From assembly GCA_030015575.1 (NCBI GenBank), contig CM057346.1, positions 114,743,899-114,807,898 on the forward strand: a DNA stretch of 64,000 bases. The letters are read 5' to 3'. The stretch is from Agapanthus africanus (Eukaryota; Streptophyta; Magnoliopsida; Asparagales; Amaryllidaceae). This document shows, one piece after another, positions 35,001-48,140 of this stretch; positions within the stretch are counted from its first letter, which is position 1, and each line of letters starts with the position of its first letter. The position numbers and the translations under genes are program-made. The notes below the pieces were generated by a model. It had not been told where the DNA came from, ran no database searches, and worked only from the letters and a program-made list of their open reading frames with translations.

Positions 35001-36189
35001 CAGAGTCGATAGATGGATATGGGCGTACTGCCGGGGCCGAGGGCCGATACCGCAGACAGAGCCCGTGGGCCGATCCGGACTGACGGAGCCCGATATATGA
35101 GGATTTACGTGCCGATGCTGGGCACAGTTTTCATGATGTTTTCGAGTGTCGATGCTGGGCACTCCGGTTCCATGATTTTGACGTGTCGCGAGGGACACAG
35201 ATGGTTTATATCCTCATATTATTCCCATGCATATGCTGATGATATTTACATGCATGGCGGTTATTGTCATTGGGTGACGAGTGGATGGGATCCACGTATA
35301 TGCAGATTTGATTACATTGATCATACCCCACATTTATGATATGCTATTACCTGAGGCACTAGCACGAGCAATTGGCACTACACTCATGTATAGAGATTAC
35401 ATTGCCAGTTTAGCATGCTTCAACTTTATTCATTTTGAGGTTTTTATACATCTGATCGTATTGACCTAGGATGGGTCATGCATTCGATCTCTGCTTGTAG
35501 ATGTTTTCTATTCACGAGTTGGCAACTCACCCCCGTTGTGCCACAGTTCTTGCAGGTGTTGCCGTACAGGTTCCATAGCGGCATTTCTGGCACACTGCTT
35601 CCTTATGGGTGACTTGCTTGGGTAGGTGGGTTCTTTTGTATCAGAACAGCCATTGTTCATGTATTATTCATTGTATCTAGAATTCCATCAACCAAAACTT
35701 GTATATTGTTTCAGACTTAGAAAACAGTGTTGTATTATTTCGACCTTAGTGTCGCGCTTGTAGTATTACGGTTTTCTGGCTGTTTTGAGTTCTTTTTGGG
35801 TTTTGATCCTCGCCCTTTGGCGTTGTATATTATTATTGCTTGCGTGGTTATGACCGTCGATTGACGAAGAGCTAGCTCCCGCTTGGGGATGCCTTTTATC
35901 ATTTCATATATATTATTCTTGTTGTACCCCGTTCGGGGCCAGTTTTTACAAAGGAAACTCTGCCGAAATTTTCAGGAAAGGTTACACATTTTAAAAATAC
36001 ATATTCGGCTTAGTTATTTAAAAACATTGATTTTTGAAACATGATTTCTTTACTTCTTAAAACCAGTTTTCCTTATTTACTCTTTAAATGATTTTAGATT
36101 TCTGGGCTTTTGGCTTACTTGGATCAGATGGGGTCCTATAGACTTCATATGGTTCAAGGGCAAGTCACGTGCTCTTTTGGGGCGTGACA
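32049..36189 (+). mobile_element. 5' LTR of gypsy element C
   Basis: The LTR begins TGTAACGTTTCCAAAATAAT and ends GGGGCGTGACA (4141 bp). The partner at 39648-43800 differs at roughly 2-3 percent in stretches I compared. The TAGGG target duplication stands at 32044-32048 and 43801-43805. The start, end and PPT style fit chromovirus/Tekay-like Ty3/gypsy elements. Matching open frames appear in both LTRs (for example 33508-33864 and 41108-41464), but only because the LTRs are copies of each other. Confidence 0.93.
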
Positions 36190-36193
36190 AAGT

Positions 36194-36206
36194 TGGTATC
36201 AGAGCG
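36194..36206 (+). promoter_or_regulatory. Primer-binding site of element C
   Basis: TGGTATCAGAGCG begins five bases after the 5' LTR and matches initiator Met-tRNA. Confidence 0.9.
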
Positions 36207-37079
36207 CTAGGTTGACCTTGGTTCGAGTCTAAGTTTGACTATGTGGAGCCTAGGGCGTTATATATATACGGAACTTAGGCTTGACCTTACGGAACTTAGA
36301 CTTAGTTGAGGGGGTATTAGACCCGAACTTTCGTCGCGTAGGATGACCCTTGGTTGATGGAATAGGTGACTAAAGTAGAGTGACGTACCGTGGGTATGTT
36401 CCGCGGCATACTTACGACACGCCACTCCGCTTAAGAAACCTTAGGTTGTACATTTCCTTGCACCGTATTATATTCCTTCTTATGATCTATCCTCATCGAT
36501 TCTGGTTATGGTTTTGCTGCCGCGATTGCACGGGCAGAGTGAGCTACGGCTCGAGTTGCGTCAGCATGAGCTCGTCGTGGACGAGGACTGACCAGGGCGT
36601 GATTCCCGAGACATACGATTGCATTTTGAGGAGTCGTCTTATTGTGTTTTCGCGACATGAGCGTTGGATTGATCGCTTTTACGAGATTTCCAAATGTGCT
36701 GATCGGCACCAGAGGATTGAGCCACTGATAGAGGCCAGCCAGGATGTGATGACCGTTGATATTATCGCTTATCCAGGGTGATTGAGGAGCTGTTTAGCGT
36801 ATAAACGAATAAGCCAGTCGTTGCTGCTAATGATGAGATATCGCCCATATGATTGAAGCTACTGCAGCATGAGCATATTCTTAGAGATATGATAGTGAGT
36901 CGCTAGTCACCGAGGATTAATGACTAGGACATATGGTTCGTTCGCTTACCCCGATGCGAGGTCATCAGATAGATTGATTCCAGCTAGAGGCGACTTCACG
37001 CAGATTTGTTGAGAGTCAATTGAGACGACCGAGTGTCAGGAACCCATTTTCCAAGTTTACAGTATTCGGAAAGACATGC

Positions 37080-37220
37080 AAGAGATTCTATGGACCCTCT
37101 AGAAGAATAAAACCCTAACTCGACATAATGACCGTGTGAAAGCCTTTGAACCTTAGGGTTTGCGGCAGTTCCGCGGCGCCATTAGTGAGGCTTGGGTTTG
37201 CCCTTCTACGGCTGGACCAC
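37080..37220 (+). repeat. Segment in C resembling copia B leader (19750-19900)
   Basis: Ordered matches include TGGACCCTCTAGAAGA, TTGAACCTTAGGGTTTG and TTCTACGGCTGGACC, with short gaps between them. It also contains GCGGCAGTTCCGCGGC (37162-37177), which resembles one arm of the copia GC-rich inverted repeat. Confidence 0.7.
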
Positions 37221-38339
37221 CGATGCTGTGGTATGTACTCAATACTATTAAATTGTACCCGAGATGTTGAGCTCTTGGGGGATTGTGAGGTTCTAACAAG
37301 TCGGTCGGATGGTTCGACATCTTTCGGATATTGTGATGGGACACTGCTTGGGAGACTCCAGATGCGAGCATAGCCGTTGGAGCGTAGTCTATGTAGCCGA
37401 AGAGATGAGTCCGAATCGGTTGATATTGAAGCAGAGTGGAGTAGAGTTCGCATGAGATTTCGACGAGATGACGTTCCACTCCGCTGACATCAGAGATGTG
37501 ATACGCACGTGGAGGACGTGATCGGCTAGATATCTTCTACTGAGTGACGAAGATACCGAGTTCGTGATTTCGAGTCCGTGTTAGAGACTTCGGAGGGACT
37601 GTAGCCGAGGGCGTTGCAGTGCGCAGATAGAGACGCGATGTCGAAATGGTCGATGATACAGACAAGCGGGACAAAAAGTTCGTGCGAGATGCAGACGAGC
37701 TGGTGCTACACCCCGTTATGATTAAAGGTCGGATATGCATACAGAGGCACAGGGATGCGACCAGCTTCCGAGGAGATGTTGTACTAAGGGCGCAGGCGTC
37801 CAGAGAGCAAGGAAAGATTATGCCAGAGTACCAGCCCTGTACAGTTTGGCCTAAGCAAAATCAGAAAAGACCTTGAGCAGGGATTCCTTCCAATACACTG
37901 CTGCAATAAGATTTGCACCAGGAGCAGATGCATGATGTGCATTCAGAGGACCCGAGGTCGGCGCCAGAGATGTGCTGCATTACGAGCGGTCGTGAGGATT
38001 GACCGAGTGATGACTTGAAAAGTGCCAGAATGGGATCGTTCCTGTCAGCACACCTGACCGGACCGATGAGCCGATGGATTGCGAGATTGGTAATCTACAG
38101 GAAAGATCAGGAACCAGAGGCAGAGGACGCCAGCCGCGAGCAAGAGGCAAGTAGATATCTTGCGCCGCTAGCATCGGATGTACCGGTACCTTCTCGACCC
38201 TGAAGAAGGGTATACCGACGACGGTATTTATGATTTATGATTTGTGATTTTGTGATTTGACTATCACGTATCCGTCACTTTGGATTTCGGTATTGTGGGC
38301 GATCTATTCGCATGATTTGGTTTTGATGGCTGAGTTCTA

Positions 38340-38940
38340 TGATATTTGATTTTGTGCACCATGGTTGCACCTACTGGGTATTTATACCTTGCGCATAGTT
38401 ATTACTCTTGAAGTATTGATTGTGATTTCATGCGTATTTTATGCCGGTGATTTGATTTACGCTTCCAGCGTAGTTTTCATGTACTTTTAGTGTTTTGATT
38501 TGAGTTGTGCACGCCGATGCACACGGTTGTGAGCTTTCCCATCGCGGTACACTTGATTTTGATTGAGCCGCATTATATCGTCGGTTTGACCCTGATATTT
38601 ATGATTCTTGCACTCCGTGCTTTCGACTGGACTTACGCATGTTCGACGTTTGCTATTAGATTTTGTGATTCCGTGCATGTTGAGTGCGCAGGGTCTAGAT
38701 TTTCATTCGTGCACGATGGATGCACCGATTTAGATTTTCGCGCATGTTGGGCGCATGTTTTGGGATACGATTTTGGTGCACACCCGATACACTAAATCGA
38801 GATTCTTCGTGCATGTCAGATGCACCGGATTTTTGGCTGTCAGGCACACACGTTGCCTATGACATGCCTATGACAGATGCTTCGTGCACACCCGTTGCAC
38901 CTAAATGTTGTTTTGTGCACCTGTATGGCACATATATGGT
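38340..38940. repeat. GTGCAC-based hairpin array in element C
   Basis: Repeated units of the form GTGCA, 4-8 nt, then TGCAC: near 38354-38370, 38709-38725, 38809-38825 and 38884-38900. Variants keep pairing, such as GCGC/GCGC near 38742 and GCAC/GTGC near 38610. Spacing is irregular. No coding role is apparent. Confidence 0.6.
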
Positions 38941-39627
38941 TTTTGATTTCCGATCGCACCAGACGCACAGGGTGGTGTTATGTGCATTTTTGGGATTTAT
39001 TCCTTTTGGAGCAGTACATTTTTATGATATTGGATATTGTTTTCATACTGAGCAGGACTAGTCAGAGGACAGTACCTGGATATATTTTGCATGCATTGAT
39101 AGTTTGAAGGGATTTCCAAAGAGCGAGCTATGGTCTCGATATATATATACCTACGTGTCCGATATGACACGAAACGTTTTAAAAACAAGGAAACCCTTCT
39201 AAATTGCTTTCAAAACGGCGGAACGTACCTATTAAACAAAGGATATATATATATACGTATATAGTTATTTTCTTATGAAAAACGTCCGCCACTGTGCAGT
39301 GTTACGCGCATCGCACAGCGACTTAAAAAGATTTGGCATGCATTTACATCAGCTATTCACATGTATAGATTGGATGTCTACATGTATAGTTCTGATCTAT
39401 ATCTTATTGGTTTTGTATTGGATTTAACATTTGTGTCTTTACCATGACTCCGATGATTGCGGGATGCTTGATGTAGTGTTGTTTTTGAGTTATCTGCTCA
39501 GTACTCATGCACATGCATTGCGCTATGATACGTTTTATGTATTGCTGATTTCGGAGCCCCGATGACTTGGAATTTGTATAGAAATATTTCAGTATTTGGG
39601 GGTTTAAATTTAAATTCGGGGACCGAA

Positions 39628-39647
39628 TTTCTTTAAGTGGGGTAGAT
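39628..39647 (+). promoter_or_regulatory. Polypurine tract of element C
   Basis: The purine-rich AAGTGGGGTAGAT, after GGGGACCGAATTTC, directly precedes the 3' LTR. The same context occurs on the opposite strand in element E at 63835-63865. Confidence 0.8.
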
Positions 39648-41707
39648 TGTAACGTTTCCAAAATAATAAAATATTATTTTAGGGAATTTTTATAATTTAA
39701 TATTATTTTAATGAATATTTTAATATTCTGGTATAATTAAATACAAATAAATGGGGGGAAATTTTGGAAAATAATGGAAAATTCTAAAATAGGGTATTTT
39801 ATGGAATTATGCCATTTTAAAGTTTTTAAGATTAGTTATATGCTAATTTAGTGTTAATCGCGATTAAAAAATGCTAATTGGATTTTTAGCTTTTTTGTGC
39901 AAAAATGTGCACATATCATTTTCCACACTTGTTACACTTGTGTTACATTTTTTTTGACATGGTTGTTCTTTTGGGTTCACTATTGGAGTGTGAAGGAAAG
40001 GAAAAGAAAAGGAAAAAGTAAGTGATGATGAGAGAGAGAGAGAGACCAAGTCAACCTTTACCTTTTTGAACCATACCCCATCATTTCCCTTCTCATTTTC
40101 TCTCCCCTCTTCAAACAAGAGCTGCTGCTGCCCTTGCTCCTGCTCCCTCATCTCCCTCCCCTTCATTTCCTAGATCCCTCTCATTTCCCTCACCAAAACC
40201 CCATTCCCACTTCATAAAACTTGCTCCCAAGCTCACTAGCTACACATTGAACCTAGCAAGATCGGATTTGGAGGACTTTGAGCAACTCAAGAATTTTCTT
40301 GAGTTGCCAAAGGAGGTAATTTCTGCACCCTCATGTAGTATTTCAATTTCCTTGTGCATCAATTCTAGTTTCATATCGATATTGTGTCATTTTGTGGATT
40401 TTGAAGAATTCAAGTTAGGGTTTAGGGTAAAACTGAAATCAAAGATGAAATTGAGGATGGTGGTGACCTTAGAAACCCTGGTGTGATGTTAGTTTAGACC
40501 CAAACCTGAAATCGAAACCAGAATACGGAATTACGGAATCGATGTGGGAGAAAAACTGTGAATCTGTGATCGTATTTAGGAATCTGCTATCACCCCGAGA
40601 CCCCAAAAATAAAACTGAGTTGACAGTGAGATGTGCAGGCACCATGGAACCAACACACCAAACCCTAGCCCCCAACTCCAAAGTGAGGCCGCCAATTAAT
40701 TCCTTCTGGCCGCAAATTGCGGCCAGAGCAGGAGGGAACTGTCTCGATTTTTGTGCATGGCCCTAATTCCTCTAGTCTTGACCCTGGGTATGTCTAGTTT
40801 TGACTGATTCCATCTAGGGTAAAATCTGGGATGATTTTCCTATGTTGGTGCATGGTTTACAACTTTTTTTAGCATGGATTTTGGTATTTGGTGTTTCGTT
40901 CCTGTTGGGTGGCGTTTGGACGTCAACGATAAGTGGATATTGATCGTGTTTGCATGCGGGGTTATAGGTTTTTACCTATAGGCGTAGCGTGTGCCGTTTT
41001 GGTTTCCGATATGATTTTCATGTGCTTTAGCATTTGTGATATCCTTGTAGGTACCCCACGTAATGTTGAGGCAAAGAAGATGAAGATAGCAACATCGGCA
41101 TTGGCACATGAGAAGCAAGGTGAGTAGATTATATCTACGGGGAGAAGTCGGGTGGATGGCGTATAGCACTCCCGCAGTCCGTGGTGATGTATACGAATAC
41201 GTATACACACATATATTTATTATGTGTTGTTTAGGATTATTGATGGTAATATTGATATTATTGGTGATAAGGATGTATTGGTGTAGTATAGTGCGAAACC
41301 CTAGAGTAGTGGTTGCACTCACACATACACGTACACATATACTTGCATACATTCTTTCATTTATCTGTGCGCATCTGGAGGTTTGTATATCTACACATGG
41401 GTATGGGACTATGTGTTCATATACGGGATTGAGGATGATACATGAGATTGAGATGAGTCGATGAGATTTGATTGAGGCCGTGAGATTCGGCGATATGACA
41501 GAGTTCGTTTTTGTGATGTGATATGATAGTAGTGATACCGGATATGTGTTGAGATGAATGTGATATTGACCCGTACCCAGCTATTGGGATGCCGTACGAC
41601 GGTTTACCGTACGAGCTTTATATTGATGTTAGATCCGCACTCATGAGTCGAGGATGTTATATGATATACTGTATCGTACGTGATACTATTGAGGCGAGAT
41701 CACCGAC

Positions 41708-41738
<31 letters not shown>

Positions 41739-43800
41739 CGACTCAGATTTAGGTGGTTTCCATACCCCTCCCGGTTGACTTGATTATTGGGTTCGTAGTT
41801 CGCATAGTAGGCGTTAGACTAGACCCGAGTCAAACCTATTTCAAAACTAACGAATCGGGGATATTTTAAAGATAGGCAGAAGGGTTTATACGGATATTTT
41901 CAAATGACGCATCTTTTCTTAAAATACCGTAGCCCTTATTTTACCAAAAGCCCTGATTCGTCTTATTTCAAAAGGCAAGGTTGCAGGATATTTCTATTGA
42001 GGCAGGTTCTTTGCTGTTGCATTGATTATTCGATTCCGCATATTCATGCTATTTGCATTGCATCATTTGTATTGTTGATATATTTCAGTCATGCTGATAG
42101 GACACCAGCACCATTATCGATGATTCGTATGTTCCACGTACACTTGTTTGCCGGCTCACACACTTCATCATCGATAATTGCCATGTCACTACACTGTAGT
42201 ACTGTTGCATTCAGGATATGATTCTTGCATGACAGACTGATATGCTTATATTTGTTTTACATGTCGCATGCATCATGCTTTCTAATTATACGCATTGAGA
42301 TATGTTGTTTACATGATATTTCTGGATTTGGAACCGTGGATATTTCAAAAGAGAATGTGAAATTGTTTTAAAAACCCGGTTACCCTTGATATGATATTTC
42401 AGTGCGTCCACCATGTGTTTTCTCGGTGCTGAGAGCGACATGTGAAACCCGATTCGAGGAGGCGGATGAGGCCGATTGCGGGTACATGGTGGACCCGGTA
42501 TGGTTCCCCGGGGTAAGAAATGTTTTTCGTGGAGTAGATGATGAGCCTGGCAGGGTGGCGAGTACCTACCGGTGATTGGTTGGACCTGGCGGTTATCCAT
42601 AGGATACCGACCAGAGTCGATAGATGGATATGGGCGTACTGCCGGGTCCGAGGGTCGATACCGCTGACAGAGCCCGTGGGCCGATCCGGACTGACGGAGC
42701 CCGATATATGAGGATTTACGTGCCGATGCTGGGCACAGTTTTCATGATGTTTTCGAGTATCGATGCTGGGCACTCCGGTTCCATGATTTTGACGTGTCGC
42801 GAGGGACACAGATGGTTTATATCCTCATATTATTCCCATGCATATGCTGATGATATTTACATGCATGGCGGTTATTGTCATTGGGTGACGAGTGGACGGG
42901 ATCCACGTATATGCAGATTTGATTACATTGATCATACCCCACATTTATGATATGCTATTACCTGAGGCACTAGCACGAGCAATTGGCACTACACTCATGT
43001 ATAGAGATTACATTGCCAGTTTAGCATGCTTCAGCTTTATTCATTTTGAGGTTTTTATACATCTGATCGTATTGACCTAGGATGGGTCATGCATTCGATC
43101 TCTGCTTGTAGATGTTTTCTATTCACGAGTTAGCAACTCACCCCCGTTGTGCCACAGTTCTTGCAGGTATTGCCGTACAGATTCCATAGCGGCATTTCTG
43201 GCACACTGCTTCCTTATGGGTGACTTGCTTGGGTAGGTGGGTTCTTTTGTATCAGAACCGCCATTTTTCATGTATTATTCATTGTATCTAGAATTCCATC
43301 AACCAAAACTTGTATATTGTTTCAGACTTAGAAAACAGTGTTGTATTATTTCGACCTTAGAGTCGCGCTTGTAGTATTACGGTTTTCTGGCTGTTTTGAG
43401 TTCTTTTTGGGTTTTGATCCTCGCCCTTTGGCATTGTATATTATTATTGCTTACGTGGTTGTGACCGTCGATTGACGAAGAGCTAGCTCCCACTTGGGGA
43501 TGCCTTTTATCATTTCATATATATTATTCTTGTTGTACCCCGTTCGAGGCCAGTTTTTACAAAGGAAACTCTGCCGAAATTTTCAGGAAAGGTTACACAT
43601 TTTAAAAATACATATTCGGCTTAGTTATTTAAAAACATTGATTTTTGAAACATGATTTGTTTACTTCTTAAAACCAGTTTTCCTTATTTACTCTTTAAAT
43701 GGTTTTAGATTTCTGGGCTTTTGGCTTACTTGAATCAGATGGGGTCTTATAGACTTCATATGGTTCAAGGGCCAGCCACGTGCTCTTTCGGGGCGTGACA
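39648..43800 (+). mobile_element. 3' LTR of gypsy element C
   Basis: The partner of 32049-36189 (4153 bp), starting TGTAACGTTTCC and ending GGGGCGTGACA. It is followed by TAGGG (43801-43805). The TA microsatellite near 41708 is longer than in the 5' copy. Confidence 0.93.
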
Positions 43801-44748
43801 TAGGGTGTGATGTCCTGGCATTTGGATGACATACACAGAGTAGGAAGTGATATTCCTATACTACGATCGGTTATATTTTGGTTGTCACACAGTGGTTTCT
43901 CCACATGGGACTTGGACATTATATCAGACATACTAGTTACTAGATCTATGGTTTTAGATCTAGATTTAGGTGGTTTCCCAATTAAGGGTACTTAGACAGC
44001 ATTCTAAGAGTATTTAGAATGGACGACTCCTGGCACGGTAGTGTACCTGCAGGTGATGGAGTCACCCTCTCTAAAGGTGTCTTACAGACTAAAGGGGAGA
44101 GGGATGTGCATGATTGGCAGATCACTTGCTTAGGCAATTGAGTCAATCATGAGATGTCAAGTACCACACCAGATGTTGTTTTTGCACTAGATGCAATAAG
44201 TTGACATTGATCCAATCCTGGAGAAACAGTCGGAAGCAGTTTTAGAACATAAGTGGATGTTCTAGGGATATGATAACGACAGCCTCGTTCAGGAGACAGT
44301 TATCATTCCAGGCTTCCAAGGTGACTTGGACGACAGGGAGGTTGTCAGAGTTATAGTTTTTCTTCTGACGAGGGGCAGTATTTTGGACAGGTGGTCCAAG
44401 AAAATACTGATGGAGGCATGGCGCAGGATACTGATTAAGTTCAGTTGACGATACAGTCTAAGAAGTTTGGATTTGGAGTTCATTTATGAGCTAGGTCCCA
44501 TCAGACATTCAGACATATTCTAAGACAGGTATTGCTCATTTCGGGAGATGGTTTTCTCCGCGAACTTGAGATATAGAGAGACATAGAAAGAAACATAGAA
44601 AGAAACATCAAAGCGGATCCACTCACTGAGGCTATTCCTCGAACGCAATAGTTTCGCAAACGAGCTTTGTGAGACTGACAAGTAGAGGAGTTGGGTGTTC
44701 GGTATCACACGGGCTGTGAGTATGCGACATCGCAATAATTAGCCTTGA
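43801..44748 (+). pseudogene. Decayed RT and RNase H remnants of element A, last part
   Basis: The A pol resumes after element C. The palm-domain equivalent of YVDDILLIGNDIPMLQS is degraded to WMTYTE/DDIHRVGSDIPILRS near 43821-43875. Later blocks match the RNase H and pol C-terminal region of B and D. There are many stops and no open frame. It ends in AGTGCAAGTGGGAGAT, the polypurine tract, before the 3' LTR. Confidence 0.75.
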
Positions 44749-44763
44749 GTGCAAGTGGGAGAT

Positions 44764-46892
44764 TGTTGGAGATAGTGCCCTCAGAGTCAATTATTGGATC
44801 ACAGGCACGTGATTGCAATGATTGAGGGAGGACTTATCCCGGTAGGACAGTCTTACTCAAGATGATAGTATGCTATCTGATTTACCTTTATCATCGTGTA
44901 CTGCTTTAGGTGACCTGACAGGTCGCTATTACACGTTGATAGAGCCTCTAGGATTCTTGCTTGACTGCCAGCAGTATGAGGGCGATCATATACGTGGGAG
45001 CTGGTAGTCTATAAGCACATCCTTAGTCGTGGGAGTTTCGAGACAGGGCATCGATTCTCCAGAGTAGACTAGTGTATACAGTCGAGACCCCGACGAGGGG
45101 CGGTGGCCGGTCTCACAAGCCACTAGTGTCAGTTGGTTCACCTAAGATGTATACAGGTGCTCATTGGGTTATGAGTACACCGGACAGGACTCGCCGGGAA
45201 CCTGCTAGTTGGTATTATACCTGATGTCAGATAGCAGTTCCCTGGTGACATGTGTACAGGTTAGTTCATTGACCTGAGATCGTCATTTGTCTCGTGTGAG
45301 TTCCCACTGTGATTTGATTACTACCCTACCACGCTCAAAGGAGACGTGCAAACAGGTTTTAGTTGGGTACAGTCCCGAGCCATATGGAGGCAGTGAGCGG
45401 ATCTGCAGGGGTTCGTTCCCGGTATTGGGGGTGAGGTCGCGCTGTGTCTAGGAGAGCCAGTATATGAAAAGTCCTTGGCCAAGGCAGGAGATTTATTCCA
45501 ATAGTATCTCAGGGTGTTCTGGGCTACACTCCGACACGACTTGTACCGCTTTTGGGGGTCTGACTTTTATCAACCCCCTAGGCCCGCCATGCGATGCTCA
45601 TAGACGAACGGACCGGACTGTATGGATATTGTCACTGACAGGCTCAGTAGGGTGTCAGGGTGAGTTCGCTCATCGACGTCCCTTTTGGTCAATAGCTGGT
45701 AGCCCGTCACGTATGGCTAATACCTTTGACGTGCTAGTGGTTAAATCCACAACCATAGTATTGACGAGTCTTTAGAGTCCCCCACATTCAGTTGCTCAAG
45801 TTTTCGGGCGAAACGCTGTAGAGGCCGTATGGAGATATGGCAGGGTTCGATCAGATACGTGCGGTATTGCACGGATCATAATCGGACGGATAATACTAGC
45901 GGGCTTTGGTTTAAACCGGATCCTAGTATTGTACAGTGTAGATTTGTCTCAGTGCATTTGTATTCGGTCGGAATACAAATGCGGGTATGTATATACTGTA
46001 GCGGGGTTTTCCTGTAATTTATTACGGGATCAGTTTTATGGAGTTGCCAGTTTGCTTTCCGTTTCGGCCATTTTTCTTTGTATCTTTCATTGGCCGAAGA
46101 TTGGTGGAAGAGGGCTTATTTGCAATTGTGCAAATAAGCATTGTGGAGGGTTTTCTTTGCATTTTGTTGTGTCATGATGACCACACCATCATTTGACTTC
46201 ATTTGATTTTCTTTTAGTCATCATGGAGATATGATGGCTTGATTTGTGGAGATATGATGGCTTGACCTTTGGTGTCATGATGAGGTTTTGGAGTGTGGAT
46301 TTGGTTCTAATGATTCTTGATCATGATCCCTATTTTCTCTCTCTCTCTTGTATCATTTGATCCACACACCCCCTTTGGGTTTCATTCTCCATTTCCCTTA
46401 TGCATGGCCGGCCAAGGAAGTTTGGGGGGGCTGTCCATATTTTTGTAGTGGGGATTTTGTTCTCTTGATGCTAGAAAAATCCCCAAGTTCCTCCACAAAA
46501 GTTCATATATCATTCTCCTCCACAAAAAGGCAACTTCCAATACCCCAAATGAGACACAAGTTCCACACTACATTCTACAGCAAATCTTGGGCGCGTCGAC
46601 TCGCCAACTTCGTGCCCAAGTTGCTTCGGACCAGAGGCGGGAGCCCGTAAAAGAAGCCGGCGACGAGGCGGAGACCAGACATTCCGCGGGAGATCGGGAC
46701 GACGACGAGAAGACCGGAGGACACGGATCGCTCGGTATATCTCTCTAACCCCTCTCTAGATAGCTAGGACTAGATTAATGGCCCGATTCAGGTATTTAGT
46801 GCACGGTGGTGCCGGTTCAGAAAGTTAAAGTAAATCATCGCTTCCGCATTCCGGCGTCGGATTGACGGCCGGGGCGCCGCCGTGCACTTACA
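44764..46892 (+). mobile_element. 3' LTR of copia element A
   Basis: The partner of 14746-16906 (2129 bp). It differs by a short deletion near 45025 and by a duplicated GGAGATATGATGGCTTGA block near 46224-46262. It is followed directly by GTTAA, completing the A target-site duplication. Confidence 0.95.
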
Positions 46893-48126
46893 GTTAAAAC
46901 AGCATTTCTAAATGGAAATTTAGAAGAATGCGTTTATATGGATCAGCCAGAGGGCTTCATTGACAGTGGGAGCAGCAGGAAAGCATGTAAATTGCTTAAA
47001 TCCATATATGGGTTAAAGCAGGCATCACGGAGTTAGAACATCTGTTTCGATGATGTCATTAAAGAGTTTGATTTCATCAAAAATCCAGATGAACCTTGTG
47101 TTTATAAGAAGGCTGTAGGGAGAGCTGTCACATTCCTCGTATTGTACGTGGACGACATTCTTTTGATAGGAAATGATATTCCTATGCTACAGTCGGTCAA
47201 ATCTTTCTTATCACTAAGGTTCTCCATGAAGGACCTGGGTGATGCCACATACATTCTGGGCATAAGGATCTATAGGGATAGATCCAAAAGGTTATTGGGA
47301 TTGTCCCAAACCAGGTACATCAACACCATCCTAAAAAGGTTTAGTATGGAAGACTCCAAGCAGGGTGCCTTACCCGCATGGGGCCACTCTCTCCAAGGAC
47401 TCTTGCCCAAAGACCGATGAAGAGAGAGCTCGCATGAGCGTTATACCCTATGCTTCGGCAGTAGGATCTATAATGTATGCGATGTTATGTACATGCCCAG
47501 ATGTAACTTATGCACTTAGTGTTGTAAGCAGGTATTAATCCAACCCAGGGGAGAATCACTGGACAGCCGTGAAGAACAATCTTAAGTACTTACGAAGGAC
47601 TAAAGAATTGTTCTTGGTGTATGGTAATGGAGATCTCCAAATGGAGGCCTTTACCGATTCGAGCTTCCAGAGCGATAAGGATGACAGCAAATCTATCTCT
47701 GGGTTTGTATTTACCCTCAATGGAGGGGCGGTAAGTTGGAAGAGTTCCAAACAGGATACCGTTGCAGACTCTACGATGGAGGCTGAGTATATTGCTGCAA
47801 ATGATGCCGCCAAGGAAGCCGTCTGGATGAAGAAGTTCGTCGCGGAGCTAGGAGTAGTTCCAACCATTATTGATCCAATACCATTGTATTGTGATAATAA
47901 TGGGGCTATGGCGTTAGCCAAGGAGCCCAGGTCCCATCAGCGGTCCAGACACATCCTGAGGCGTTTTCATTTGATCCGGGAGATTGTAGATCGCCGCAAG
48001 ATCGAGATTAGGAGAGTAGACACAAAGAATAACGTCGCGGATCCATTCACCAAGGCCCTCCCTCAGCCGCAGCATGAGCGACTTTTTGAGATGTTGGGTA
48101 TGAGATACGCCAATAACTGGCCTTAG
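46893..48126 (+). pseudogene. Copia element D, right part: RT end and RNase H
   Basis: This continues the reverse transcriptase cut at 14745: [26 protein letters not shown], then the catalytic FLVLYVDDILLIGND at 47130-47175 and LGIRIYRDR. The RNase H frame 47569-48126 is open, with EAFTDSSFQSDKDDSKSISG, DSTMEAEYIAA and PFTKALPQPQHERL. Defects are TAG at 47034-47036 (where Trp is usual), a frameshift near 47376, and TAA near 47534. The stop at 48124-48126 is the normal end of pol. Confidence 0.93.
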
Positions 48127-48140
48127 TGCAAGTGGGTGAT
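48127..48140 (+). promoter_or_regulatory. Polypurine tract of element D
   Basis: TGCAAGTGGGTGAT lies directly between the pol stop codon and the 3' LTR. Confidence 0.85.

Larger units (their letters stand above)
36207..39630 (+). other. Short interior of element C, no recognisable pol
   Basis: Only about 3.4 kb separates the LTRs, and no protease, RT, RNase H or integrase motif is visible. Open frames of up to 133 codons (such as 36380-36781) show no domain I recognise. Segment 37080-37220 resembles the leader of copia B. Segment 38340-38940 is a hairpin array built on GTGCAC/TGCACC. The large LTRs with a noncoding interior fit a non-autonomous, LARD-like derivative that needs proteins from an intact gypsy element. 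Confidence 0.75.

Noticed and set aside
33362-41464. Matching open frames in both C LTRs (such as 33508-33864 and 41108-41464) as conserved genes
   Set aside because: They are identical because the two LTRs are copies of one sequence; no domain, codon bias or start context supports coding.
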